Source: Reyranella sp. (GTDB lineage Bacteria; Pseudomonadota; Alphaproteobacteria; Reyranellales; Reyranellaceae). From it: a stretch of DNA of 64,000 nt. Shown here piece after piece: positions 17,601 through 24,867 of this stretch (its first letter is position 1; the number at the start of each line of letters is the position of its first letter). The translations under genes and the position numbers were made by a program. Under the pieces are notes generated by a model. That model did no database searches. It was not told the DNA's origin and saw only the letters and a program-made list of their open reading frames with translations. Location of the stretch: the NCBI RefSeq assembly GCF_030651995.1, contig NZ_JAUSBN010000037.1, forward strand, positions 1 through 64,000, given 5' to 3'.

Positions 17601-18508
17601 TCGATCCAGTCGCCAGCCTTACGGATCGCAGCGTCATAGGCGTCGCCGATCGCCCCAGTGATTTTCTGCGGATCCTTGGCGATCAGTTCGACCATGCCGG
17701 CCAGGCCGAGCGTAACCAGGTTAACGAGCGTCCTGTTGCGTTCGTACCAGTCAGCCACAGCACTGATCATGTTCGCGAAAGCCGCCCGCCAGCGGAAAGA
17801 TGCACGCTCGGCGGCATCCGCCATCTCGTCCAGGCGCTTGGACGTCTCCGGGCCGATGTAGGCGCCGGCCTTGATCATCTTGGCCGCCATGGCATCGGCG
17901 CCGTTGCCAATCTCTGCCATCATTGGCAGCAGCTTGGTCCCGGACTTGCCGAAGAATTCGACCGCAGCCGCCGCGCGCCGCGCCGGGTCGTCGATGCCAG
18001 CAATTGCGGCGGCGACGTCTTCCATGATGTCTTCGGTCGGCCGCAGCTTGCCGGCGAGATCGAGGTTCTTGACGCCGAGCTTCTGCAGCGCCTCGACCAT
18101 CTCCTTCGAACCGTCGGCCGCCTCACCCATCTTCTGGTTAAACTTACCGTAGGCAGTTTCCAGCTGCTCAAGCTTGACGCCGTTTTGAGCGGCCAAAAAT
18201 TGCGAAGCCTGCAGGAACTTGTTGCTGACGCCGATCTGATCCGCCAGCTCGTCCAGGCCGGCCGCGGCGTCAAATGCGTGCTTGCCCATCTGCACCAAGC
18301 GGGCGCCGATGTCTGCGATCGCCAGCGCCAGGTGGGCCTTAAGCAGTCCGCCGATCTTGCCGAGCCCGCGCTCCATGCGATCCAGCGACGAGACGGCGGA
18401 ACCTTGAGCCCTCTCCATGCGCTCCAGCGCGCGCGTCGCCGCGGCCGAACCATCGACCGCCTTGGACGAATCGACGACGATTCGGATTATTTTGGTTTCG
18501 TCGGCCAT
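14606..18508 (-). CDS. phage tail tape measure protein
   Basis: This 1300-residue protein is the longest ORF of the prophage and follows the tail-chaperone genes, as expected for a tape measure. The N-terminal 400 residues are helical (RALERMERAQGSAVSSLDRM, EFFGKSGTKLLPMMAEIGNG), resembling the phage minor-tail family. Gly/Ala/Ser-rich hydrophobic stretches follow near 780-880 (GIGGIGGMSIGAGLGSALGI), and charged coiled coil near the end. Tape measure length scales with tail length at roughly 0.15 nm per residue, which would suggest a tail near 195 nm; this is inference. The run SSSSSSSS at about 735-745 is a low-complexity linker. Confidence 0.9.
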   Translation of the reverse strand: MADETKIIRIVVDSSKAVDGSAAATRALERMERAQGSAVSSLDRMERGLGKIGGLLKAHLALAIADIGARLVQMGKHAFDAAAGLDELADQIGVSNKFLQASQFLAAQNGVKLEQLETAYGKFNQKMGEAADGSKEMVEALQKLGVKNLDLAGKLRPTEDIMEDVAAAIAGIDDPARRAAAAVEFFGKSGTKLLPMMAEIGNGADAMAAKMIKAGAYIGPETSKRLDEMADAAERASFRWRAAFANMISAVADWYERNRTLVNLVTLGLAGMVELIAKDPQKITGAIGDAYDAAIRKAGDWIDVTKSAFDSVIIAGARFAAGFGEAIRSIPGFLKKAFIDGMNDAIEAIEKGLNIINRTMVEQAPWTSKKLGITPDPVKFGRLDGGGASTADRNAGIRAAEDKAEADMRGRGYGREYKADREAQRKIDFDDWFAKQEAGATGYVPPKTTGGGFSTVKGSGDAEADRMRKALGDAARELEQARAFAGAANQGADAVARLEIHFRALKAAQDVFGKTADDNTKGVADLTAKLEGQALVTQKLKNLGDFRIGTQTLRDQNELLEAELRLAGELPAIRERELATLKVMQEVRAKGLSDNKQDIDDRIALMETNEHLKTQAEEIKRSNELWMEPLKTALSSIQTTAADAFENMLNSGKLHFEELGQVFKKMVIRMAAEFLALATVRPVMSVLVNAVSPNMASVMGLGGGTSMPGLGGGSGGGLFGGSGFSMPSTGGGLGRYGEVLESSSSSSSSGGLIGGGLSNMFSGASSFLQRPMASLFSSAAPAGGYADVGALLSSGSTGASASASGIGGIGGMSIGAGLGSALGIGMGAYQAITSKSLGGTLGGIGSMIGSGMMLIPGMQIPGMIVTALSAILPSLIGEPNARTHSSTNASLHYGNGNWYTTGGAYGPNANSGQSESALRGLTGGIDSVLGILGGVKDPSKVWGLNASSWTAQGKDWSYTSNATHLVDPETGSQEAWRMNMDDMMDTGAAQVAIRSILSGAVGETSATMKTALESMRAASMGIKETAESIVFVDDVYELLGKGALTVRTQFRELEKQFDDMTDKATRLGLALAPIEAEQKKATERLGQDYVDNLIDPIAASLRAWEDEKQSILANIDYIKQHTDVVVDNARITEALLRREAALKEQLYGGAISQLEDAIRRLSLGDLANLSPTTMLTGVRAAYQATVAQARSGDSSAIARVAAEGTTFAQAAQSYYASGPDYEALKQQILDDLLTIQSQLQGSGGSANNPAPNDNNGATQVAVAQVVQLQTVVSEQSRQIAALMAKLSETNDLLLRRVVNG

Positions 18509-18511
18509 GAA

Positions 18512-18907
18512 TCACCGCTTTTGCGACCGAGAAGCCGCCGCCTTATACTCGGCAGCGATGCGGAGCGAGTTCACGCGAACGAACTCGTCGTCGATGCCGC
18601 GAAGCACGGCAACGAAGTCTTCTAGGCCATCGCCCTCGTAGCCTTGGCGAGCACCCTCGGCACGTATCCTATCGAGGTCTATGCAATCGGGAAGATCGAC
18701 CGAGCCGACCATCCCGCCGCCGATCGTGTTCCTGCGGCGATCACGATCGAGATCGAGGAATGCCGCCCAGTATGGTTCAGCTTCGTCAGGAAGGTCTGGC
18801 CGGGACAGCAGCCGCTCCGTCGCGAACCCGGCGTTGGGGCCGCCGGCCTCCGCCATGAGCTGCCATGCCGCGACATGGCCGGCGTTCTCGCTGTCCCAGC
18901 GGATCAG
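18512..18907 (-). CDS. tail assembly chaperone, -1 frameshift extension (gpT-like)
   Basis: This frame has no independent start at its 5' end. It is read only if ribosomes slip -1 at GGGAAAC (18907-18913), just before the stop of the upstream chaperone gene, giving 131 extra residues (starting LIRWDSENAGHVAAWQLMAE) and a fusion of about 270 residues. An internal ATG at 18856 could give a shorter free product. The order (short chaperone, frameshift, extension, then tape measure) is the classical G/GT arrangement of long-tailed phages. GT-type proteins load the tape measure during tail assembly. Confidence 0.82.
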   Translation of the reverse strand: MIRWDSENAGHVAAWQLMAEAGGPNAGFATERLLSRPDLPDEAEPYWAAFLDLDRDRRRNTIGGGMVGSVDLPDCIDLDRIRAEGARQGYEGDGLEDFVAVLRGIDDEFVRVNSLRIAAEYKAAASRSQKR

Positions 18908-19323
18908 TTTCCCGCGTGTTCGATGATGGCGCCGACTCGGGCGCTGCGAAAGTTCAGGGTGTCGTAAACGATCTCGTCGACGGCTGTGTAAGCGTCGTCA
19001 GCAGCCAGAAGAAATGCCGTGCAGGCTTCAACGCTGTACGGCACCTCGACGCCCTTGATCCTCACGCCCCGCCAACCCTTGACCAGGTGACGGGCATACT
19101 GCGGCGCCAGGTAACTCCGGAGCTGCTCGTTGGTGGCGCGGGCGTTCCGCAGCCGCCGCAGTTCCTTGCCGATCGCGACGCTGGCCGTCCTCCACAAAGG
19201 ATTTGCATCCGTGGCCGCCCGAACGACCAACGTGATGTCGCCGGGCAGGCCAAGCTCGGTGCCCTCTGCCTCGATGTCGCGCTTCCTCTGCAGTTCCTCG
19301 ATGTTATCGAATTCGTAATCCAT
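18904..19323 (-). CDS. tail assembly chaperone (gpG-like)
   Basis: This 139-residue protein (MDYEFDNIEELQRKRDIEAE, then LVKGWRGVRIKGVEVPYSVE) contains the YARHLVKGWRGV section typical of alphaproteobacterial phage tail-assembly proteins. I start at the ATG at 19323 with GGAGAG upstream; an earlier in-frame ATG at 19392 lacks such a site. The last three codons, GCG-GGA-AAC, form the slippery heptamer and are followed at once by the stop TGA. Located between the tail tube gene and the tape measure. Confidence 0.85.
   Translation of the reverse strand: MDYEFDNIEELQRKRDIEAEGTELGLPGDITLVVRAATDANPLWRTASVAIGKELRRLRNARATNEQLRSYLAPQYARHLVKGWRGVRIKGVEVPYSVEACTAFLLAADDAYTAVDEIVYDTLNFRSARVGAIIEHAGN
18907..18913 (-). 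promoter_or_regulatory. -1 programmed frameshift slippery heptamer
   Basis: On the minus strand the bases are G GGA AAC, the X-XXY-YYZ pattern, in the exact phase of the chaperone reading frame and followed directly by TGA. Slipping one base back keeps codon-anticodon pairing at both sites (GGA to GGG and AAC to AAA) and opens the 131-codon extension. The heptamer GGGAAAC is known as an efficient -1 site in other tail genes. No stimulatory stem was modelled. Confidence 0.85.
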
Positions 19324-19412
19324 TGATCTCTCCGGTCGGGTGTCAGGTGGGCCGCCGGCCACCACGGCGGGCCCGTATCGCACCGCCGTCACCGGCGGCG
19401 CAGGCGGCCACG

Positions 19413-19601
19413 CTAGGCCGCCGTGGCGAGTCCCTTGGACACCCAGTCGTCGGCGGTGTGCCCCTCGGGGATCTCGGAAGCCTCGATCACCATGCCCTTG
19501 GCGAAGGTTGCTCTCCGCGCCGGCTTGTCGGTGCCGTCTGCGTTCTGCCCCTGCCCGACAAACAGGTGGAAGGTGGCCGCAATGATCAGTTTGTCGTCCA
19601 T
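19413..19601 (-). CDS. small phage tail-region protein
   Basis: This 62-residue product (MDDKLIIAATFHLFVGQGQN, ending DDWVSKGLATAA) lies between tail tube and chaperone genes. I start at the ATG at 19601, which has CGGAG about eight bases upstream; a TTG two codons earlier is less likely. Motifs such as FAKGMVIEASEIPEGHTADD resemble small proteins found in the same place in other long-tailed phages. No known family is evident. Confidence 0.6.
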   Translation of the reverse strand: MDDKLIIAATFHLFVGQGQNADGTDKPARRATFAKGMVIEASEIPEGHTADDWVSKGLATAA

Positions 19602-19619
19602 CGTCAAACTCCGTGATCG

Positions 19620-20543
19620 TTAGGTTGTGTTGCGGGTGATCTTGATGGCGGCCGCCTCACCGGTGTCATAGCGGGCCATGAAGTTCAGGGTGACCATGTG
19701 GTCGCCGGTCGCGCCGGGATCATCGACGTCCGGGTTCCACACGTCGCAGTAGGGCAGTAACAGCGCATCCTTCTGGGCGTTGGTGTTTCCGATGAGCAGC
19801 GAGAGGTCCAGCCCCGTCTGCCTGTTCATGAACGTCGAATAGTCCGTGGACGCGCTGAAGTAGAGTTGCACGCGCCCGCTGACATCAAACAAGCCTTGCC
19901 CGATGCCGAAGGGCGAGTTGGACCCCCACGAATGCTGAGGCCGCATGTTGTTCGCGATGGTCATGTCGAGGCTGACGACCTTCGCACCGGAGATGGAGAA
20001 GCAATCAGTGACCACGATGTCCGCTGGCGTCGAGGGATCGAGGCCCGGCGTCGGCGCCGCGTAGGTCGCACCCACAATCGCAGTTGTGGCGGCAGTCTCG
20101 GCCAGCGCCTGGATGCCGAAGGTGATGGTGCCCGGCTGGCCGGTGCGGAAGGAGATGGTTGTGGTATCAACCTTGCAGCCGGTGAGACGGCGGTATGGAT
20201 CTGTGATGCCGCCTTCATAGCGCTCTTCAAGCGTGAAGAAAGTTTCCGCGCTTCCGTTCTTGAGGACATTAGTCTGCCAAGTGCCGCAAAGCGCGTTGCT
20301 CAGAAGGATGTCTGTGCCGGCATCGCGCGCCCACGGCAACTCGATGCTCTTGGGGAACGTGTAAAGACCGGACGTCATGTTCGCGGCCATGCGGTCGCTG
20401 CGGCGTTCCGGGGAACGGGTAGCAGGACGATCCGGCGAACCACTCACTCGAATATCGCGAAGTAGTTTGAAGCCGGGCGTCGCCGGTGTCGATCCCTGCG
20501 TCACCTCCGCGACGATCGCGGTCTGCTTGTTTGCGCTGTCCAT
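19620..20543 (-). CDS. phage tail tube protein
   Basis: This 307-residue protein has features of siphovirus major tail proteins: an N-terminal strand region followed by KLLRDIRVSGSPDRPATRSP, and later VTDCFSISGAKVVSLDMTIA and MVTLNFMARYDTGEAAAIKI. It precedes the chaperone and tape-measure genes in transcription order, the usual place of the tube gene. It should polymerise into the tail tube around the tape measure. Strong assignment by position and length (about 300 residues), with moderate sequence recognition. Confidence 0.78.
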   Translation of the reverse strand: MDSANKQTAIVAEVTQGSTPATPGFKLLRDIRVSGSPDRPATRSPERRSDRMAANMTSGLYTFPKSIELPWARDAGTDILLSNALCGTWQTNVLKNGSAETFFTLEERYEGGITDPYRRLTGCKVDTTTISFRTGQPGTITFGIQALAETAATTAIVGATYAAPTPGLDPSTPADIVVTDCFSISGAKVVSLDMTIANNMRPQHSWGSNSPFGIGQGLFDVSGRVQLYFSASTDYSTFMNRQTGLDLSLLIGNTNAQKDALLLPYCDVWNPDVDDPGATGDHMVTLNFMARYDTGEAAAIKITRNTT

Positions 20544-20565
20544 CGCGGGACTCCTCTATTGCAAC

Positions 20566-20589
20566 ACAGAAAGCCGCCCGTCAGGCGGC
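20566..20589 (-). terminator. probable rho-independent terminator after the tail terminator gene
   Basis: On the minus strand GCCGCC-TGACG-GGCGGC forms a 6-bp GC stem with a 5-base loop, followed by TTTCTGTGTT. It lies between the gene ending at 20608 and the tail tube gene starting at 20543. It may attenuate rather than stop late transcription, allowing tail tube levels to differ from those of upstream genes. Confidence 0.6.
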
Positions 20590-20607
20590 CGTACACACGC
20601 GGGCGGA

Positions 20608-21069
20608 CTAGCCGACGTTGTAGGTTTCGTAAGCGAGGGCCAGGCTCTCGACCCACATGCCGCCTTCGTCGAAGCCGCCGCCCATCGGAGCCACGGCAGT
20701 GATGCGGATCGTGCGGGCGCCGGCGGCGAAGCGGTCCATGCGGAAGAGGTTGCGCAGCGCGGCGGCGTAGGTTTCGGCGTAGTCGCGCACGGTGGTGCCC
20801 GCACGCAGGCGGGTCACAATGCGGACCGTGACCTGCCCTTGCTCGCGGTGGAGGTTCGAGGCCGGGGCGCCGAACGTGTACTGAGCCTCGCTGCCGCCGG
20901 AAAAGTCGAGCTCGAGGTGACCTTGCGTGGTGCTCGCCGCATTGGCCGCCGCGGGCGCCGGCTGCTCGGCAGTGTTGAGCACGTCGACGATCGGCCACGG
21001 GATGCTCGCGGTGGTGCGGTGCGCTGCCAGCCTGGTGCGGAAGGCGTCGCGGAGGGTGTCGCCGGCCAT
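20608..21069 (-). CDS. phage tail terminator-like protein
   Basis: This 153-residue protein (MAGDTLRDAFRTRLAAHRTT, HLELDFSGGSEAQYTFGAPA) lies just before the tail tube gene. Its length, neighbours and the segment NLHREQGQVTVRIVTRLRAG fit tail-terminator or tail-completion proteins (gpU-like), which cap the growing tube. The ATG at 21069 has GAGG upstream and was preferred to an upstream ATG at 21156 that would overlap the previous gene by 80 bases. Confidence 0.65.
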   Translation of the reverse strand: MAGDTLRDAFRTRLAAHRTTASIPWPIVDVLNTAEQPAPAAANAASTTQGHLELDFSGGSEAQYTFGAPASNLHREQGQVTVRIVTRLRAGTTVRDYAETYAAALRNLFRMDRFAAGARTIRITAVAPMGGGFDEGGMWVESLALAYETYNVG

Positions 21070-21076
21070 GAGTACC

Positions 21077-21781
21077 TCAGTTCGGCAAGCCGGTCGGCTT
21101 GATGAAGAAATGCAGCGACGGATAGACGTGGTCGCGCAGGATCCGCTTGCGAGCACCGCCCCCGCCCTGCCAGCCCTTCACCTTCACGCCGGTGTCGAGC
21201 TTCACGTACTTGAAGTCGAAGAACATCGACCGGCCGTAGCGCTGCACCAGCATCGGCAGCACGACGCGCTCATAGACGCCGCGCGGTGCTTGGCGGCTCA
21301 AGCCGGGGACCGCGGCTGTCTTCGTCTTGGCAGCACCGCGGCCCTTAGATCGGGAGCGACGGCCCTCGATCTTTTTGGCGTAGGGCTGCGGATTGACGAT
21401 CTGGACGCGGTCCGTTTCCTTCACGGACTGCAGGGCGGCACGCAGGTCGCCCGAGATCTCGACCTTGTTTAACAGCACGACGTGCGACTGCGCGTAGCGG
21501 CCCGTTCGGACCGGCGACCGCTTTCGCAGCATGTCGAGCGCCCAAAGCACGGCCTCGGCCATCTGCGGCCGGCGGATGAATTCGATCCTGCCGAATGGCT
21601 TTACCTGGTCGTAATGGCGGCGCGGCATGCCGTCGGTGACGACGACGGGCTGGTTGTCGAAGCCCTTGCCGACCTCCTCACGAAGCGCGGTCTCGGCGAC
21701 GCGGATCGTGACTTCCTTGACCCACTGGCCGATCGTCTGGCCGTCCGTGGGCTTCCCTATCTGCTGGATGGTGACCGGCAT
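21077..21781 (-). CDS. HK97 gp10-like tail/neck component
   Basis: This 234-residue basic protein contains ALDMLRKRSPVRTGRYAQSH (about 80-99), the pattern R-S-P-V-R-T-G-x-x common in HK97-gp10-like neck and tail proteins, and a positively charged middle (RRSRSKGRGAAKTKTA). It sits between the connector genes and the tail terminator-like gene, as in HK97-type late operons. The ATG shares one base with the stop of the upstream gene (TGATG). Confidence 0.7.
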   Translation of the reverse strand: MPVTIQQIGKPTDGQTIGQWVKEVTIRVAETALREEVGKGFDNQPVVVTDGMPRRHYDQVKPFGRIEFIRRPQMAEAVLWALDMLRKRSPVRTGRYAQSHVVLLNKVEISGDLRAALQSVKETDRVQIVNPQPYAKKIEGRRSRSKGRGAAKTKTAAVPGLSRQAPRGVYERVVLPMLVQRYGRSMFFDFKYVKLDTGVKVKGWQGGGGARKRILRDHVYPSLHFFIKPTGLPN

Positions 21782-22116
21782 CAGCCCACCACCTCGAGTT
21801 CGTAGAGCGCGACCGTGTCGCCGTCACCCATGGGCTTCCAGTCGACGACTGTACGGGCGCGACCGCCGACGGTCAGGGTGTCCGTGCCGGAGCTTGGAAC
21901 CTTCGACGTCCAGGCCGACGCCAGCATCTCGGTCGGCGCGATCTTGACGCGGAACCGCTGCTGTTCGGCGCTGCCGCCGACGTCGTCGGTGCCGCCCGGG
22001 ATCCTCTTGCCCTGCAGGCCAATCGTTGTGGCCTCGCCCTCGCGGGATAGAATCATGGTCTCGCCGTGAAGACGGATCAGGCGGGCGGCGTTGCGATGGA
22101 TGGCGCCGCCCGGCAC
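21781..22116 (-). CDS. phage head-tail joining protein candidate
   Basis: This 111-residue product begins VPGGAIHRNAARLIRLHGET and contains AATTIGLQGKRIPGGTDD-like text near its centre and YELEVVG at its end. The GTG start at 22116 is one base after the upstream stop, which fits tight packing better than the ATG at 22158. Position two genes after the major capsid suggests a neck or joining protein. The family is not clearly recognised. Confidence 0.55.
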   Translation of the reverse strand: MPGGAIHRNAARLIRLHGETMILSREGEATTIGLQGKRIPGGTDDVGGSAEQQRFRVKIAPTEMLASAWTSKVPSSGTDTLTVGGRARTVVDWKPMGDGDTVALYELEVVG

Positions 22117-22117
22117 G

Positions 22118-22780
22118 TCAGAGCGCCCAGGACCTGAATGGAGCCAGCGCACCTTCAAGGGCGGTCAGCAGCCCGCTCTTACCTATGCTGTCACCTCCGG
22201 CGACGGCATACGAGCCGGACCAGACGTCAGGCGTATTCTCGGACCTGAGCGCGGGGTCCCGATCGGTGGCCAGGTACTTCATTTTAACCTGCTCGATCAC
22301 CTGTCCCTCGAGTTCGGCCGGTACCTCCGCGGGCAGTGACCAGCCGGCCGTCCAGGACACCACGATCTTGCCGGGCGACCAGCAGACCGGGGCGTCGTCG
22401 GCCATTCTTTCCAGCATGCCCCCGCCAACGAGGCGGAAGTCGGTGTTCAAGGCGAGACTGGTCCCATCCTCCACGACACTGCTCACGGCAGTAACGGGCG
22501 TGCGCCAAGGCAAGACCAGGATTGAACTACGGCTCATGTCGGTGCCCAGCCAGGTGGCACGGACGACTTCCAGGCCGAACGTAGGCACGGGACCGGCCGC
22601 GCCGCGGGCCAGATTGCAGAACCGGACACACTCCCCGCTGACGGCATCGATGATGCTTTCGATGAGGGTCGTATCGACGGCACCAAGCCTCAGCGCCGCC
22701 TGGACCTTTGCCGCCGTGGTCAGTCGGCAGGCCACCGCGGAGACTGCCGGCGTCACCACCTCGAACAGCGGCGAGTTCAC
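22118..22780 (-). CDS. phage head-tail connector protein
   Basis: This 220-residue protein resembles HK97 gp6-type connectors: helical start (TTAAKVQAALRLGAVDTTLI), then VVRATWLGTDMSRSSILVLP and VVSWTAGWSLPAEVPAELEG, a pattern common to Phage_connect proteins. I use the GTG at 22780, which overlaps the upstream stop as GTGA, rather than an upstream ATG at 22846. It should form a ring under the portal. Confidence 0.7.
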   Translation of the reverse strand: MNSPLFEVVTPAVSAVACRLTTAAKVQAALRLGAVDTTLIESIIDAVSGECVRFCNLARGAAGPVPTFGLEVVRATWLGTDMSRSSILVLPWRTPVTAVSSVVEDGTSLALNTDFRLVGGGMLERMADDAPVCWSPGKIVVSWTAGWSLPAEVPAELEGQVIEQVKMKYLATDRDPALRSENTPDVWSGSYAVAGGDSIGKSGLLTALEGALAPFRSWAL

Positions 22781-22965
22781 CGGCTCGCCGATCGCCGCCG
22801 CAGAGGTTCTTGCGCCATCGGAGCAGCGCCCAGCGCCTCTGCCCACCCCTCGGCAACAGCGACCCTCGCGAGATCTCCCTCGACCAGCTCCGACACCTCG
22901 AACTGCCGCGGATGGAGGGCGCCATCGGGCGCCCCCATGAATGCCTTGATGACCTTCGCCTTCAT
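22777..22965 (-). CDS. small phage protein of the connector region
   Basis: This 62-residue product (MKAKVIKAFMGAPDGALHPR, then FEVSELVEGDLARVAVAEGW) resembles small proteins found downstream of phage capsid genes. The ATG at 22965 opens the unit; its stop overlaps the connector's GTG. It is short but its codon use and spacing match neighbours. Function unknown. Confidence 0.6.
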   Translation of the reverse strand: MKAKVIKAFMGAPDGALHPRQFEVSELVEGDLARVAVAEGWAEALGAAPMAQEPLRRRSASR

Positions 22966-22993
22966 GACTGGCTCCTCATGCGATCAGAGCCGA

Positions 22994-23419
22994 TCAGGCC
23001 GGGGGGTTCGAGGTCGGCCGGTTGCGCGGACAGCCAAGCACCCACACGCCCGCGACGAAGGCGTTGCCGGTGTTGGCCGCCGGCGTGATTGTGACGCGGG
23101 CGTACCGCTTGCTGGTGCGCAAGCCGATCTTGAAAACCTTGTCATCGTCGCTGAACAGGAAGCTCGCCTGTGTCTCCAGGCCGATCAGCTGATCATCGGG
23201 AACGGCTGTGGCATCCGACAGGTTAGCCGCGTCCCCGTGCTCGACCAGGGTCGTGAACGTGGCATCGGCATCGGCCAGCGCGCCGGTCAGGATCACGAAC
23301 TCGGCAGCCTCATACCCGGCAAGATCCGCGATCTGCGATACGAACGGCGTGTTGTCCGCAACGGCTGCCGCAGGGCTGATGCCGCGCTTCAAATGAATGT
23401 TGTTGTGCAGGTCTTGCAT
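22994..23419 (-). CDS. phage structural protein of unknown function
   Basis: This 141-residue protein (MQDLHNNIHLKRGISPAAAV, then EFVILTGALADADATFTTLV) is typical of small proteins encoded right after the major capsid gene of siphoviruses; such proteins often decorate or cement the head. It is beta-rich (KVFKIGLRTSKRYARVTITP). It lies downstream of a terminator hairpin, so it may be expressed at lower level than capsid. Confidence 0.6.
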   Translation of the reverse strand: MQDLHNNIHLKRGISPAAAVADNTPFVSQIADLAGYEAAEFVILTGALADADATFTTLVEHGDAANLSDATAVPDDQLIGLETQASFLFSDDDKVFKIGLRTSKRYARVTITPAANTGNAFVAGVWVLGCPRNRPTSNPPA

Positions 23420-23441
23420 GGTGACAGTCCTTTGAGGGCAG

Positions 23442-23477
23442 AATAAGAAAAGGCGCGCCTCATGAAAGCGCGCCTTC
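23442..23477 (-). terminator. rho-independent terminator after the major capsid gene
   Basis: On the minus strand AAGGCGCGC pairs with GCGCGCCTT around a 9-base loop, and the run TTTTCTTATT follows at 23442-23452. It is the clearest intrinsic terminator in the late operon. Partial readthrough could supply the downstream genes at lower level. Confidence 0.75.
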
Positions 23478-23504
23478 GATGTTTGTCCGGTCCGTGCCGA
23501 CCGA

Positions 23505-24851
23505 TCAGGTCGAGCACTTCAGCTTGCGAATGGCCTCGGCCAGCGTCACCGCACCGCCAACACGCTTCCAGAACAGGAAGCGGACATTGCCGCTGGTCGC
23601 CTGGGTGAGGTTGTCGCGCTGGAGCGACATGGCGAGGCGATCGACCAGCGTATAAGCCCGGGCGAAGTCGCCGTAGGCGATCGGGTAGGTATTCGCCCCC
23701 TCGCTCGGCATGTCGGGCACTTCTACATACGGGTCGCCATCGATGGTGTTGGGCTTGCCGAGCGCAATCCCGGGCATCCAGATGTACTGCTTGTTGCCAT
23801 CTTTCAGCTTGCGGACCGAGCCCAGCGTGGTGCGGTTCAGCGCCCAGGTGGCATTGCGCGTATAAGCCGTCTTGATCGCGTGTTTCAGGGTGAGGATGCC
23901 GTCCGCCTGGCCGTTGGCGTCCGCCACGGTGGCCGCGGACCCCGAGACAGTCGAGCCCACGTCGGTGTTGGTCAAAAACCCCTCGCACTGGTTGACGCCC
24001 GTGCCCGACACGACCTCGGCGCCTTCCTTGACCGCGAACTGCTCGTCGGCCTCCAGCCGCAGCTCGGCTTCCAGATCAAAAGCCGAATCTTCCAGGTTCT
24101 GCCGGCTGATATCGATCAGCGCACACATCTCCGGGGCCACGATCTCGATCATGCCCCAGGTGAGACCGGTGGTCTCAGTGCGGGTCTCCTGCTCGCCGAC
24201 GCGGCGCGCGGCAAACTGGCCGGTGCGCTTAGGCAGCATGATCGACTTGGCCCCGGTCGAGCGGACCCGGACCAGGGAGCGAACCGGCGACATCTCGGTG
24301 ATGCCCTTGATGATCTCTTTCACATACTCCGGAGGCGCCAGGTAGCCGCCGGTCGTGTCGTTCTGGATCGAGAGCGACTTGCATTCGGTCTCGACGTCGG
24401 CCAGCACCTTGCGGTGCTCGTCCGAGAGCGGCGTTCCCCCCATCGAAGACAGGACCGCCGCGCGTGCCCAGGTCGCGTGTGTGACCTTGCGCTGCAGTTT
24501 GAGGTCTTCGCCGCCCATCAAGGGCCGCTTGAGCTTGAGTTCCAGCCTGTCGATGGTCTCGCGCAGCTCCTGCTCGCGCTCGATCGCGGCCTTGGCCTCC
24601 CGCTCGATGGCGACCAGCTTCTGGTTCACCTCTTCGGTCCGGGCGAGGTCGGCCTCGATCCTGTTGAGCTTTTCCAACGTCAGGGGATCGGCCGCCCCCT
24701 TCTTCTCGATCTCGGCCAGGCGCTGATCGTTCGTCTTCTTGAACTCCTCGAAGCCCGTCATCAGCGGGTCGACGACCTTCTTGACCTCGGCGGCGACATT
24801 GGCGCCGCCGTCATCCTTGCGCTCGATGCGGCGCAGATTGCCTAAATTCAT
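23505..24851 (-). CDS. phage major capsid protein, HK97 fold
   Basis: This 448-residue protein starts MNLGNLRRIERKDDGGANVA and carries a charged coiled-coil scaffolding (delta) domain up to about residue 105 (TNDQRLAEIEKKGAADPLTL). The HK97-type shell domain follows, including TTGGYLAPPEYVKEIIKGIT and SPVRSLVRVRSTGAKSIMLP. Family members use the N-terminal domain as internal scaffold that the protease removes. Start at the ATG at 24851 (AGGACAGGACA upstream) rather than the upstream ATG at 24935 inside the protease gene. Lies directly after the prohead protease. Confidence 0.9.
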   Translation of the reverse strand: MNLGNLRRIERKDDGGANVAAEVKKVVDPLMTGFEEFKKTNDQRLAEIEKKGAADPLTLEKLNRIEADLARTEEVNQKLVAIEREAKAAIEREQELRETIDRLELKLKRPLMGGEDLKLQRKVTHATWARAAVLSSMGGTPLSDEHRKVLADVETECKSLSIQNDTTGGYLAPPEYVKEIIKGITEMSPVRSLVRVRSTGAKSIMLPKRTGQFAARRVGEQETRTETTGLTWGMIEIVAPEMCALIDISRQNLEDSAFDLEAELRLEADEQFAVKEGAEVVSGTGVNQCEGFLTNTDVGSTVSGSAATVADANGQADGILTLKHAIKTAYTRNATWALNRTTLGSVRKLKDGNKQYIWMPGIALGKPNTIDGDPYVEVPDMPSEGANTYPIAYGDFARAYTLVDRLAMSLQRDNLTQATSGNVRFLFWKRVGGAVTLAEAIRKLKCST

Positions 24852-24867
24852 TGTCCTGTCCTTCGGT

